A DNA stretch of 64,000 nt. Source: Hymenobacter sp. 15J16-1T3B. Lineage in GTDB: Bacteria; Bacteroidota; Bacteroidia; Cytophagales; Hymenobacteraceae. Shown one piece after another: positions 34,752 through 42,536 of this stretch. Every line of letters starts with the position of its first letter. The first letter of the stretch is position 1. The stretch covers positions 36,022 through 100,021 of the forward strand of contig NZ_JAJFAV010000021.1 in the NCBI RefSeq assembly GCF_020711235.1, given 5' to 3'. The position numbers and the translations under genes are program-made. The notes beneath the pieces are model-generated. The model did not search any database. It saw only the letters and a list, made by a program, of their open reading frames with translations, and was not told where the DNA came from.

Positions 34752-35549
34752 ATGAACGATTCGCTCGTCATCATACCGACCTACAACGAACGGGAAAACG
34801 CCGAGCTGATCATCCGCAAAGTGTTTTCGCTGCCGAAGCTATTCGATGTGCTCATCATCGATGACGGCTCGCCCGACGGCACCGCCGACGTAGTGCGCGG
34901 GTTGCAGCACGAGTTTCAGGGGCGCCTGCACTTGGAGGAGCGTCGGGGCAAGCTGGGCCTGGGCACGGCCTACATCCACGGGTTTCGCTGGGCCTTGGCG
35001 CACGGCTACGGCTACATCTTCGAGATGGACGCCGACTTCTCGCACAACCCCGACGACCTGATCCGCCTCTACGAAGCCTGCGCCGTGGAAGGCCACGACA
35101 TGGCCATCGGCTCGCGCTACATCACCGGCGTGAACGTGGTGAACTGGCCCATGGACCGCGTGCTTATGTCGTGGTTTGCCTCGGCCTACGTGCGCTTCAT
35201 CACCGGCATGCCCATTATGGACGCCACCGCGGGCTTCAAGTGCTACACCGCCCGCGTGCTCAGCGCCATCTTGGAAAACAAGATTCGTTTCGTGGGCTAC
35301 GCCTTCCAGATCGAAATGAAATGGCTGGCTTTCAAGTACGGCTTCCGCATCAAGGAAGTGCCCATTATCTTCACCGACCGCACCCGCGGCGCCTCGAAGA
35401 TGTCGAAGGGCATTTTCAAGGAAGCGTTGCTGGGCGTGGTGCAGATGAAGGTCGACAGCTGGTTCCGCCGCTTCCCGCAGCGCGGCCCGCAGAGCACCGC
35501 CGCTGCGCCAAGCCCGACGGCCGCAACCCCGGCCGGGGAAACGCGGTAA
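34752..35549 (+). CDS. Polyprenol-phosphate mannose synthase-like glycosyltransferase (GT2)
   Basis: 265 residues. MNDSLVIIPTYNERENAELI is the nucleotide-sugar binding start. IIDDGSPDGTADV and FEMDADFSHNPDDL (DxD-like) are the family signatures. There is no C-terminal membrane domain, so this is a soluble DPM1-type catalytic subunit. It probably transfers mannose from GDP-mannose to a polyprenyl phosphate carrier. The last 35 residues are an Ala/Pro/Thr-rich tail. It is followed 49 bp later by a TerC-type gene. Confidence 0.92.
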   Translation: MNDSLVIIPTYNERENAELIIRKVFSLPKLFDVLIIDDGSPDGTADVVRGLQHEFQGRLHLEERRGKLGLGTAYIHGFRWALAHGYGYIFEMDADFSHNPDDLIRLYEACAVEGHDMAIGSRYITGVNVVNWPMDRVLMSWFASAYVRFITGMPIMDATAGFKCYTARVLSAILENKIRFVGYAFQIEMKWLAFKYGFRIKEVPIIFTDRTRGASKMSKGIFKEALLGVVQMKVDSWFRRFPQRGPQSTAAAPSPTAATPAGETR

Positions 35550-35598
35550 GGGTGGGCAACGGACCGCGGCGGCGGTCCTCTTCTTACGGGCGCGCTGC

Positions 35599-36543
35599 AT
35601 GACGATTACTCCCTGGTTTTGGGTTGGATTCAACCTCTTCGTGCTGGCCATGCTGCTGCTGGACTTGCTGGTGTTCAACCGCAAAGCCCACGTGGTGCGC
35701 ATGCGCGAAGCGCTGAGCTGGAGCGCCTTCTGGATTGCGCTGTCTTTGGCGTTTAACTACCTGGTTTACCGGGAACTGGGCCGCGAGTCGGCCATGAACT
35801 TCCTCACCGGCTACCTGCTGGAAAAGGCCCTGAGCGTGGACAACCTGTTCGTGTTCCTGCTCATCTTCACCTACTTCAAAGTGCCGCCGCAATACCAGCA
35901 CCGCATTCTGTTCTGGGGCGTGCTCGGGGCCTTGGTGCTGCGGGCCGCGTTTATCGTGCTCGGGGCGGCGCTCATCAGCAAGTTTAGCTGGACGCTCTAC
36001 CTGCTCGGGGCCTTCTTGGTGTACACCGGCGTGAAAATGGCCAGCAGCAGCGGCGACCCGGACATCGACCCGGAAAACAACCCGGTGGTGAAGTTCCTGA
36101 GCCGGCACCTGCCCATCACCAACCGCTACGAGGGCGGCAAATTCTTCGTGCGGCGCGAAAAGCTGCTGTTTGCCACGCCGCTGTTTGTGGTGCTGGTAAT
36201 GGTCGAAACCACCGACGTGGTCTTCGCCGCCGACTCCATTCCGGCTATTCTGGCCGTTACTCAGGACAAGTTCATCGTCTACACCTCCAACGTGTTTGCC
36301 CTGCTTGGGCTGCGCGCCCTGTATTTCGCCCTGGCCGGGCTGATGACGCTGTTTCACTACCTGCACTACGGCTTGGCCCTGATTCTCGTGTTTATCGGCG
36401 GCAAGCTGCTGCTGCACGACTTCTTCGTGGTGCCGACGGAGTGGGCGCTGGGCGTGGTGGCCGCGCTGCTGGCCTTGTCGGTGGTGGTGTCGCTGCTGCT
36501 GCCGAAAAAGGAAGTGCCGGTGGACATGCCCGACGAGCTGTAG
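35599..36543 (+). CDS. TerC/Alx-family integral membrane protein
   Basis: 314 residues with eight or nine hydrophobic segments. LLEKALSVDNLFVFLLIF and VETTDVVFAADSIPAILAVT are the TerC signatures with membrane-embedded acidic residues, thought to handle metal ions such as Mn2+. The length matches the Alx type. No yybP-ykoY-like leader could be recognised in the short upstream gap, so regulation by a Mn riboswitch is not supported here. Confidence 0.92.
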   Translation: MTITPWFWVGFNLFVLAMLLLDLLVFNRKAHVVRMREALSWSAFWIALSLAFNYLVYRELGRESAMNFLTGYLLEKALSVDNLFVFLLIFTYFKVPPQYQHRILFWGVLGALVLRAAFIVLGAALISKFSWTLYLLGAFLVYTGVKMASSSGDPDIDPENNPVVKFLSRHLPITNRYEGGKFFVRREKLLFATPLFVVLVMVETTDVVFAADSIPAILAVTQDKFIVYTSNVFALLGLRALYFALAGLMTLFHYLHYGLALILVFIGGKLLLHDFFVVPTEWALGVVAALLALSVVVSLLLPKKEVPVDMPDEL

Positions 36544-36679
36544 CCCGCTCCGAGGACGGGGCAGCTGCCAGAGGACCTTGCCGGCGGGCCGCCTTTCGCA
36601 CCTCGTAAAGTAAACCGCGCGCTGCTGCGTCGACCCGGGAACATGCCGACCGGAGCCGCATCCCCGGCCGCTTTTCCCA

Positions 36680-37432
36680 ATGAACAACGAGCTGACTTAC
36701 CGCACGGCCGCGCCGACGCCGGCCCTGGCGGCCGTGGTCGAAAGCTACTGGCTGCTGCGCAACCCCGGCCCCGCGCGGCCCGTCTGGCTGTTGCCCGACG
36801 GCCGCATCGACGTGCTCTTTTCCCGCGCCCGGGTCGAGCCCTGCCACGTCACGCTCATGGGCCTGGGCACCGAAGCCGAAGCGGCGCCGCTGGCCGCCGA
36901 CGCGCACATCATCGGGGTGAGCCTGCGGCTGCTGGCGCCCGAATACCTGCTACGCACCCCGGTGGCCGACCTGCTCAACGGCGTGCGCCCGCTGCCGGCC
37001 GACTTCTGGGGCTTTGCCCCGGCCGACCTCGACGACTTCGATGCCTGCTGCGCCCGGCTCGACGCCTTGCTTCCCACCCTGCTCGCGCCCGCGCTCGACC
37101 CGCGCAAACGCCGGCTGTCGGAGCTGCTCTACGCCGCCGATGGCGGGCTGCCGGTGCGGGAGTTGGCGGCGCAAGTGGGCTGGGGCAGCCGGCAGATCAA
37201 CCGCTACTTTCAGCACTACCTCGGCCTGCCGCTTAAGGCGTACAGCGGCATTTTGCGGTTTCGGGCGGCGTTTCCGCAGCTCAAGGCAGGGCGACTGTTT
37301 CCGGAGCAGCAGTTTGCCGATCAGGCTCATTTTATCCGGGAGGTGCGCCGGCTGGCGGGCGTGCGCCCCAAGGATCTGGCGCGCAACGAGAATGACCGAT
37401 TTATTCAATTTTCCGCCTGGCCCGTGCCCTAG
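36680..37432 (+). CDS. AraC-family transcriptional regulator
   Basis: 250 residues. An N-terminal domain (DUF6597-like, starting YRTAAPTPALAAVVESYW) is followed by a C-terminal AraC HTH with ELAAQVGWGSRQINRYFQHY and FIREVRRLAGVRPKDL. It lies just upstream of a TetX-like monooxygenase whose promoter box overlaps this gene's stop codon, so it may control that gene. The ATG at 36680 begins the domain. Confidence 0.9.
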   Translation: MNNELTYRTAAPTPALAAVVESYWLLRNPGPARPVWLLPDGRIDVLFSRARVEPCHVTLMGLGTEAEAAPLAADAHIIGVSLRLLAPEYLLRTPVADLLNGVRPLPADFWGFAPADLDDFDACCARLDALLPTLLAPALDPRKRRLSELLYAADGGLPVRELAAQVGWGSRQINRYFQHYLGLPLKAYSGILRFRAAFPQLKAGRLFPEQQFADQAHFIREVRRLAGVRPKDLARNENDRFIQFSAWPVP

Positions 37433-37437
37433 CTTTG
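37430..37437 (+). promoter_or_regulatory. Promoter of the TetX-like gene overlapping the araC-type stop
   Basis: TAGCTTTG is a perfect TAnnTTTG. Its first three bases are the TAG stop of the AraC-type gene. The monooxygenase ATG is 28 nt downstream at 37466. Confidence 0.6.
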
Positions 37438-37465
37438 CCTTCGTAACCCATTCGCTACGAGGACC

Positions 37466-38623
37466 ATGCTACTCACCCACAAACAAACCGCCATCATCGG
37501 CGGCGGCCCCGGCGGCCTGACGCTGGCCCGCCTGCTGCAACTGCAAGGCGCCGTCGTCACGGTGTACGAACGCGACCTGGACCGCACGGCCCGGCAGCAG
37601 GGCGCCACCCTCGACCTACACGCCGACTCGGGGCTGCGCGCCCTCACCGAGGCCGGGCTGCTCGACGCCTTTCGCCGGCACTACCGCCCCGGCGCCGACC
37701 GGCTGCGCCTCGCCGACGGACAGGCCCGCATTCTGTTCGACCAGCACGAGCAGGCCGAGGAACTCTCGTTCGGTCACGAGCATTTCCGCCCCGAAATCGA
37801 CCGCGCCCCCCTGCGCGAGTTGCTGCTCGACGCGCTGCGGCCGGGCACCGTGGCGTGGAACAGCCAGCTGCGCGAGCTGACGCGGGCGGGCGCAGGCTGG
37901 CACCTGCACTTCCAAGATGGCCGCACGGCCTACGCCGATGTGGTCATCGGGGCCGACGGGGCCACTTCCAAGGTGCGCCCCATGGTGACGCCGCGGCCGC
38001 CTTTCTTTACCGGCTACACCCTGGTGGAAGGCACCATCGACGACGCGGCCCGCCACGCGCCGGGCCTCTGGGCGCTGACCAAGGGCGGCAAGGTCTTCGC
38101 CCTGGCTCACGACCAAAGCATCATCCTCAGCGCCAAGGGCGACGGTAGCCTCTCCTTCTACACCTGCCAGGCCAGCACCGAGGACTGGGTACAGCGCAGC
38201 GGCCTCGACTTCCGGAACCCGCCGCAGGTAGCCGCCTGGTTTGCCCAGGATTTCGCCGCCTGGAGCCCGGCTTGGCAGGAGCTGTTTGCCACCGAGCATG
38301 TGTACTTGGTGCCCCGCCCGCAGTACTGCATGCCCCTGGACCAGACGTGGGAAACCCAGCCCACCCTCACCCTGCTCGGCGACGCCGCCCACTTGATGCC
38401 GCCCTACGCCGGCGAAGGCGTGAACATGGCCATGCTCGACGCGCTGGAGCTGAGCCGCTGCCTGACCGACGGCCGCTTTGCCGACCTGCACGCGGCCATT
38501 GGTCACTACGAAGCCGAAATGCGCCAGCGCGGCAGCACCGTAGCCGCCGTTTCCGTCGAGGCCATGCAGCAGCTGCACTCCCCGGGCGCCATGGCTTGGA
38601 TGAGTCAGCTAACCGAGGCCTAA
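37466..38623 (+). CDS. TetX-like FAD-dependent monooxygenase
   Basis: 385 residues. It has an N-terminal FAD motif IIGGGPGGLTLARLLQLQG, the family segment VYERDLDRTARQQGATLDLH, the DG-type motif VVIGADGATSKVR, and the second FAD motif TLLGDAAHLMPPYAGEGVNM. Order and spacing closely follow the TetX branch of flavin monooxygenases, which hydroxylate aromatic polyketides including tetracyclines. Environmental Bacteroidota carry many such genes with other or unknown substrates, so resistance is not implied. The AraC-type gene is probably its regulator. Confidence 0.88.
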   Translation: MLLTHKQTAIIGGGPGGLTLARLLQLQGAVVTVYERDLDRTARQQGATLDLHADSGLRALTEAGLLDAFRRHYRPGADRLRLADGQARILFDQHEQAEELSFGHEHFRPEIDRAPLRELLLDALRPGTVAWNSQLRELTRAGAGWHLHFQDGRTAYADVVIGADGATSKVRPMVTPRPPFFTGYTLVEGTIDDAARHAPGLWALTKGGKVFALAHDQSIILSAKGDGSLSFYTCQASTEDWVQRSGLDFRNPPQVAAWFAQDFAAWSPAWQELFATEHVYLVPRPQYCMPLDQTWETQPTLTLLGDAAHLMPPYAGEGVNMAMLDALELSRCLTDGRFADLHAAIGHYEAEMRQRGSTVAAVSVEAMQQLHSPGAMAWMSQLTEA

Positions 38624-38674
38624 ACACGCGCAGCGGGCGTGGCTACGCCTTGCTTCGGTTCGGCCCGGGCTACA

Positions 38675-38715
38675 AACGCGAAGGCCGCCCGGCAGAACCG
38701 GGCGGCCTTCGCGTT
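38675..38715. terminator. Bidirectional hairpin terminator
   Basis: Perfect 18-bp arms, 38675-38692 and 38698-38715, with a 5-nt loop lie between the convergent TetX-like gene (+) and the GT51 gene (-). No long T-run follows on either side, but the position and strength suggest termination. Confidence 0.78.
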
Positions 38716-38733
38716 GGGCGGCGTACGGCAGCC

Positions 38734-40914
38734 TTACTGCTTCGGCGGCGTGGCCGGGGCGGCTTCGGGCTGCGTGGCGTTGACGCCGGCGTCGGGAGCG
38801 GCGCCGCCGGTGTTGAGCAGATCGATGAGGTTGATGGGGTCGAACTGGCTGCTGTCGGTGGCAATGACGCGGGTGGTGTCGGGGCGCGGCGCGAAGCTCA
38901 TGTAGCCGCGGGCCGGCCCGGTCAGGTTCACCGAGCGGCTCAGCCCATCGGCTTCGGACTCCGGAATGTAGCCGCGGGCGGCCATGATGTCGGCAATCAG
39001 GCGGAAGAAGTAGCGCGTGCTGCGCCGCAGGTCGCCGTAGGCGTCGAACGACTGGCGGGCGTACTTGGGCTTGGGAATGATGCTGGCCAGGTACAGGCTT
39101 TCCTGCAGGTTGAGGTCGGCGGGTACCTTGCCGTAGTAGAACTTGGCGGCTTCGGCCACCCCGTACACGCCCCGCTCGCCGCCGGGCCAGCGGTACTTGC
39201 TGGGGCCCCACTCGATGATGTTCAGGTACACCTCCATCATGCGCTGCTTGCTCACCAGGCGGGTGTTTTCGATCAGCCACACCATCAGGGCTTCCTCGGC
39301 CTTGCGGGCAATGGTCTTCTGGCGGGTCAGAAACACGTTTTTCACCAGCTGCATGGAGAGGGTGCTGCCGCCGCGGGCGAAGCGCTTTTCCTTGATGTTC
39401 TGGATGGCCGACTTCACGAAGGCCTTTTCCATGAAGCCATGGTGGGTGAAAAAGCGCGGGTCTTCGGCCGTGATGATGGCGTATTTCAGGTAGTTCGATA
39501 CCTGATCAAAGGGCACAAACTCGGGGTTCGAGGGGCCCACGAGAAAGGTCTTGAGCGAGTCGCCCTTGTCGTTGTAGGCCGTGTAGGGAAACTCCTGGTT
39601 GAGCATGCGCAGGTCGGTTTTGCCGAAGCGCGTGATGCGGAAGTCGTTGCTCTTCTTCAGCGAGGAGTCGAACTTGAGGCTGTCGACCTGCTGCATGTCC
39701 AGGGCCAGGTTCATGCGGTACTGCAGAGTGCCGGTGCCCTGCATGCCCTGCACGGCCTCGAACACGCCCTGCGGCAAGGAGGCGAAGAAGTCGGTGGCCG
39801 GCGTCGCGGCCGATTCCACGTTGGCCGCCACCAGCAGGCCGCGCAGGCGCGGGCTGTAGTTGCGCGTATTCTCGTCGTAGCGGCCCTTCAGGTCGGCCGC
39901 CGTGCGCATTTTGATGCTGAGCTGCGGGTAAGCCTCGATTTTGTTGAGGCGCACCTTGGTGCCCTTGTCCAGGGCCAGGTAGTTCTGGCCCAGGGTGGCC
40001 ACGAAGTCGATGCCGCCGCGGCGCACCACCACGTCGGTGTCCGAAATCTTGGGGTGGTTCAGGCGAAAGTTGCTGGCGGCGGCGGCCCCGCGCACGGTCA
40101 GCTGCTCGTCGTCGAATTCCTTGCCCGCGAGGCTCAGGTGCAGGGTATCGAACTGCACCCGCGCCCCGAAGCGGCGCTGCAGCAAGGGCAGCACCACCGG
40201 CTGCCGGTTCTGGCCGAACACCTGCACGTCGAGGTCTTCGTCGCCCTGCTCCACGTGGCCGGTCAGGCCGATGCGGTTCGTGACCGAGTCGAGCACCACG
40301 GTGAGTTGCCCGGTCAGGTCGCCGTCTTCAATGGCCAGCTGGGGCATGGTGAGCTGGGCCGTGTGGCGCGGGCTCTGGTAAGTGACGAGAAAGTCGCGGA
40401 AATCGGCCTGGCCGGGAATGTTGTCGAGGCCCGCGTCGAGCAGCTGGTTGAGCACGGCCCCGTAGTTGGTGCCCTTGGTCGTGTCGCGCTTGACGGCGGT
40501 GGCGGCCCCGCGCTTTTTGAGCAGAAAGCCGTAGTTGTCCTGGCCGCCGGCGGTTTTGCGGGCGCGCAGCCGGGCCTGGTGAATCTGCAGGTCGCTGAAT
40601 ACCGGGCGGCGGGCAAACAAGGAGCGCAGCGAAATGCTGGCCGTGATGCGCTGGGCGGTGAGCAGCGTGTCGCGCAGGCCTTCCTTGGGCACCAGGCTCA
40701 CGCCGTTGATCTGCACCGTGTTCAGGTCGGTGAAGGCGGCCGGGCCCAGGCCCAGCGTCACGGGGTACTTGCGCTCCACCTTGGTTTTGACTTCGCCCAG
40801 GGCGTAGCGCAGCAACTGCTCGCGCTTGAGCAGAAAAATGCCCAGCCCGATGAGCAGCAGGGCCGCTACCGAGCCCAGGCTCCAGTACAATATTTTCTTG
40901 GTCTTCGGCTTCAC
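38734..40914 (-). CDS. GT51 peptidoglycan glycosyltransferase with large N-terminal periplasmic domain
   Basis: 726 residues from a GTG start. A single membrane anchor (about 8-28) is followed by some 420 residues resembling AsmA-like periplasmic sequence, then the GT51 domain: ITAEDPRFFTHHGF (catalytic Glu near 483), RGGSTLSMQLVKN (usual GGSTITQQ) and RKAEEALMVWLIE. There is no transpeptidase domain, so it only polymerises lipid II glycan. The C-terminus is Ala/Pro-rich. The AsmA-like reading of the N-terminal part is by appearance. A -7 box lies 72 nt upstream. Confidence 0.88.
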   Translation of the reverse strand: MKPKTKKILYWSLGSVAALLLIGLGIFLLKREQLLRYALGEVKTKVERKYPVTLGLGPAAFTDLNTVQINGVSLVPKEGLRDTLLTAQRITASISLRSLFARRPVFSDLQIHQARLRARKTAGGQDNYGFLLKKRGAATAVKRDTTKGTNYGAVLNQLLDAGLDNIPGQADFRDFLVTYQSPRHTAQLTMPQLAIEDGDLTGQLTVVLDSVTNRIGLTGHVEQGDEDLDVQVFGQNRQPVVLPLLQRRFGARVQFDTLHLSLAGKEFDDEQLTVRGAAAASNFRLNHPKISDTDVVVRRGGIDFVATLGQNYLALDKGTKVRLNKIEAYPQLSIKMRTAADLKGRYDENTRNYSPRLRGLLVAANVESAATPATDFFASLPQGVFEAVQGMQGTGTLQYRMNLALDMQQVDSLKFDSSLKKSNDFRITRFGKTDLRMLNQEFPYTAYNDKGDSLKTFLVGPSNPEFVPFDQVSNYLKYAIITAEDPRFFTHHGFMEKAFVKSAIQNIKEKRFARGGSTLSMQLVKNVFLTRQKTIARKAEEALMVWLIENTRLVSKQRMMEVYLNIIEWGPSKYRWPGGERGVYGVAEAAKFYYGKVPADLNLQESLYLASIIPKPKYARQSFDAYGDLRRSTRYFFRLIADIMAARGYIPESEADGLSRSVNLTGPARGYMSFAPRPDTTRVIATDSSQFDPINLIDLLNTGGAAPDAGVNATQPEAAPATPPKQ

Positions 40915-40986
40915 GCGTGGGGTCGAGAGAGGGTATTGGGCGGCGACTCAGGCCACTTTCGTGCCGGAGCCGGCAGGCCGCCGAAA

Positions 40987-40994
40987 CAAAAGTA
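40987..40994 (-). promoter_or_regulatory. Predicted -7 box for the GT51 gene
   Basis: On the minus strand this reads TACTTTTG, a perfect TAnnTTTG, 72 nt before the GTG at 40914. Confidence 0.5.
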
Positions 40995-41052
40995 CCATAA
41001 ACTGCCCCTACGCGCCGAGCTTCTTTGCGTTGCCGGGGCCGCCGGGCCTCGC

Positions 41053-41060
41053 TACCTTCG
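41053..41060 (+). promoter_or_regulatory. Possible -7 box for purB
   Basis: TACCTTCG differs from TAnnTTTG at one position and lies 93 nt before the purB ATG. It is divergent from the GT51 promoter in the same 239-bp region. Confidence 0.35.
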
Positions 41061-41153
41061 CCCGTGAATCGAGCCGGAGCGCCGCGCCGGCGGGCCGAAG
41101 CCAGTGCTTCAGCGCCTGTAACCCCGGCCGCGGGCTCCGCAGTTCCGCCCTCC

Positions 41154-42506
41154 ATGCTGCACGACGCGCTGACCCCGCTCTCCGCCCTCTCGCCCCTCGA
41201 CGGCCGCTACCGCCGCCAGACCGCCCCGCTCGCCGCCTATTTCTCCGAGCTGGCCCTGATCCGCTACCGCGTGCTGGTGGAAGTGGAGTACTTCATTGCC
41301 CTCTGCGAGCTGCCCCTGCCCCAGCTGGCGGGCGTCGAGCAGGAGGTGTACGAACCGCTGCGCCGCCTCTACCAGGACTTCGCCGAGGCCGATGCGGAAG
41401 CCATCAAGGCCCACGAGCGCGTGACCAACCACGACGTGAAAGCCGTGGAATACTGGCTGCGCGACCAGTTCACGGGGCTGGGGCTGGACGAGTACCTGGA
41501 GTTCATTCACTTCGGGCTGACCTCGCAGGACGTGAACAACACCGCCGTGCCGCTGAGCCTGCGCGAGGCCCTGCAGCGCGAAATTCTGCCCGCCTACGAG
41601 CAGCTGGCCGATCAGCTGCGCGCCTTCGTGGCGCAGTGGCAGGAGGTGCCCATGCTGGCCCGCACCCACGGGCAGCCCGCCTCGCCCACCCGCCTGGGCA
41701 AGGAGCTGGACGTGTTCGTGGCGCGCCTCGAAGCCCAGCTCGGCCTGCTCAAGCAAGTGCCGTACGGAGCCAAGTTCGGCGGGGCCACCGGCAACTTCAA
41801 CGCCCACCACGTGGCCTACCCCGGCATCGACTGGCACGAGTTCGGCAATCAGTTTGTGAACGAGCAGCTGGGCCTTTCGCGCTCCTACCCCACCACCCAG
41901 ATCGAGCACTACGACCACCTGGCCGCCACCTGCGACGGGCTCAAGCGCCTCAACACCATCCTCATCGACCTGGCGCGCGACGTGTGGCAGTACATTTCGC
42001 TGGGCTACTTCCGCCAGCAGGTGAAGGCCGGCGAAGTGGGCTCCTCGGCCATGCCGCACAAAGTCAACCCCATCGACTTCGAAAACGCCGAGGGTAACCT
42101 GGGCCTGGCCAACGCCGTGCTGGAGCACCTGGCGGCCAAGCTGCCGATTTCGCGCCTGCAGCGCGACCTGACCGACTCCACCGTGCTGCGCAACCTGGGC
42201 GTGCCGCTGGGCCACATCCTGATTTCGCTCACGGCCCTGCAGCGCGGCCTGGGCAAGCTGGCCCTCGACGAAACCGCTCTGCGCCGCGACCTGGAAGCCA
42301 ACTGGGCCGTGGTGGCCGAGGCCATCCAGACCATCCTGCGCCGGGAGCGGTACCCCGACCCCTACAACGCCCTCAAAGCCCTCACCCGCACCGGCGGCGC
42401 CATTTCGGCCGCCACCATCGGCGCGTTTGTGGACGACCTGGACGTAAGCGAGGCCGTGAAGGCCGAGCTGCGCGGCATCACGCCCTGGAATTACACCGGA
42501 GCATAA
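41154..42506 (+). CDS. purB: Adenylosuccinate lyase
   Basis: 450 residues. It cleaves SAICAR and adenylosuccinate in purine synthesis. The superfamily signature loop is GSSAMPHKVNPIDFENAE, with FGLTSQDVNNTA and ARTHGQPASPTRLGKE as the other two conserved regions. The ATG at 41154 gives MLHDALTPLSALSPLDGRY, the normal start; upstream in-frame sequence is Ala/Pro/Arg-rich and lies over the promoter region. It is complete and probably transcribed alone. Confidence 0.97.
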   Translation: MLHDALTPLSALSPLDGRYRRQTAPLAAYFSELALIRYRVLVEVEYFIALCELPLPQLAGVEQEVYEPLRRLYQDFAEADAEAIKAHERVTNHDVKAVEYWLRDQFTGLGLDEYLEFIHFGLTSQDVNNTAVPLSLREALQREILPAYEQLADQLRAFVAQWQEVPMLARTHGQPASPTRLGKELDVFVARLEAQLGLLKQVPYGAKFGGATGNFNAHHVAYPGIDWHEFGNQFVNEQLGLSRSYPTTQIEHYDHLAATCDGLKRLNTILIDLARDVWQYISLGYFRQQVKAGEVGSSAMPHKVNPIDFENAEGNLGLANAVLEHLAAKLPISRLQRDLTDSTVLRNLGVPLGHILISLTALQRGLGKLALDETALRRDLEANWAVVAEAIQTILRRERYPDPYNALKALTRTGGAISAATIGAFVDDLDVSEAVKAELRGITPWNYTGA

Positions 42507-42513
42507 GCCTCAC

Positions 42514-42521
42514 TACATTTA
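42514..42521 (+). promoter_or_regulatory. Predicted -7 box for the 557-residue T9SS protein
   Basis: TACATTTA matches TAnnTTTG except for the last base, 15 nt before the ATG at 42537 and 8 nt after the purB stop. Confidence 0.42.
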
Positions 42522-42536
42522 CAATTAGCTCCTTGC

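Noticed and set aside
36544..36679. Mn-sensing yybP-ykoY riboswitch near the TerC-type gene
   Set aside because: The gap before the TerC gene is 49 bp, and neither flank shows the expected paired structure.
37466..38623. Tetracycline resistance gene
   Set aside because: Only family membership is supported. Substrate and resistance cannot be read from the sequence.
38272..41067. 931-codon plus-strand frame opposite the GT51 gene
   Set aside because: It is the antisense of a well-supported transglycosylase, with no domain motifs and with shadow composition.
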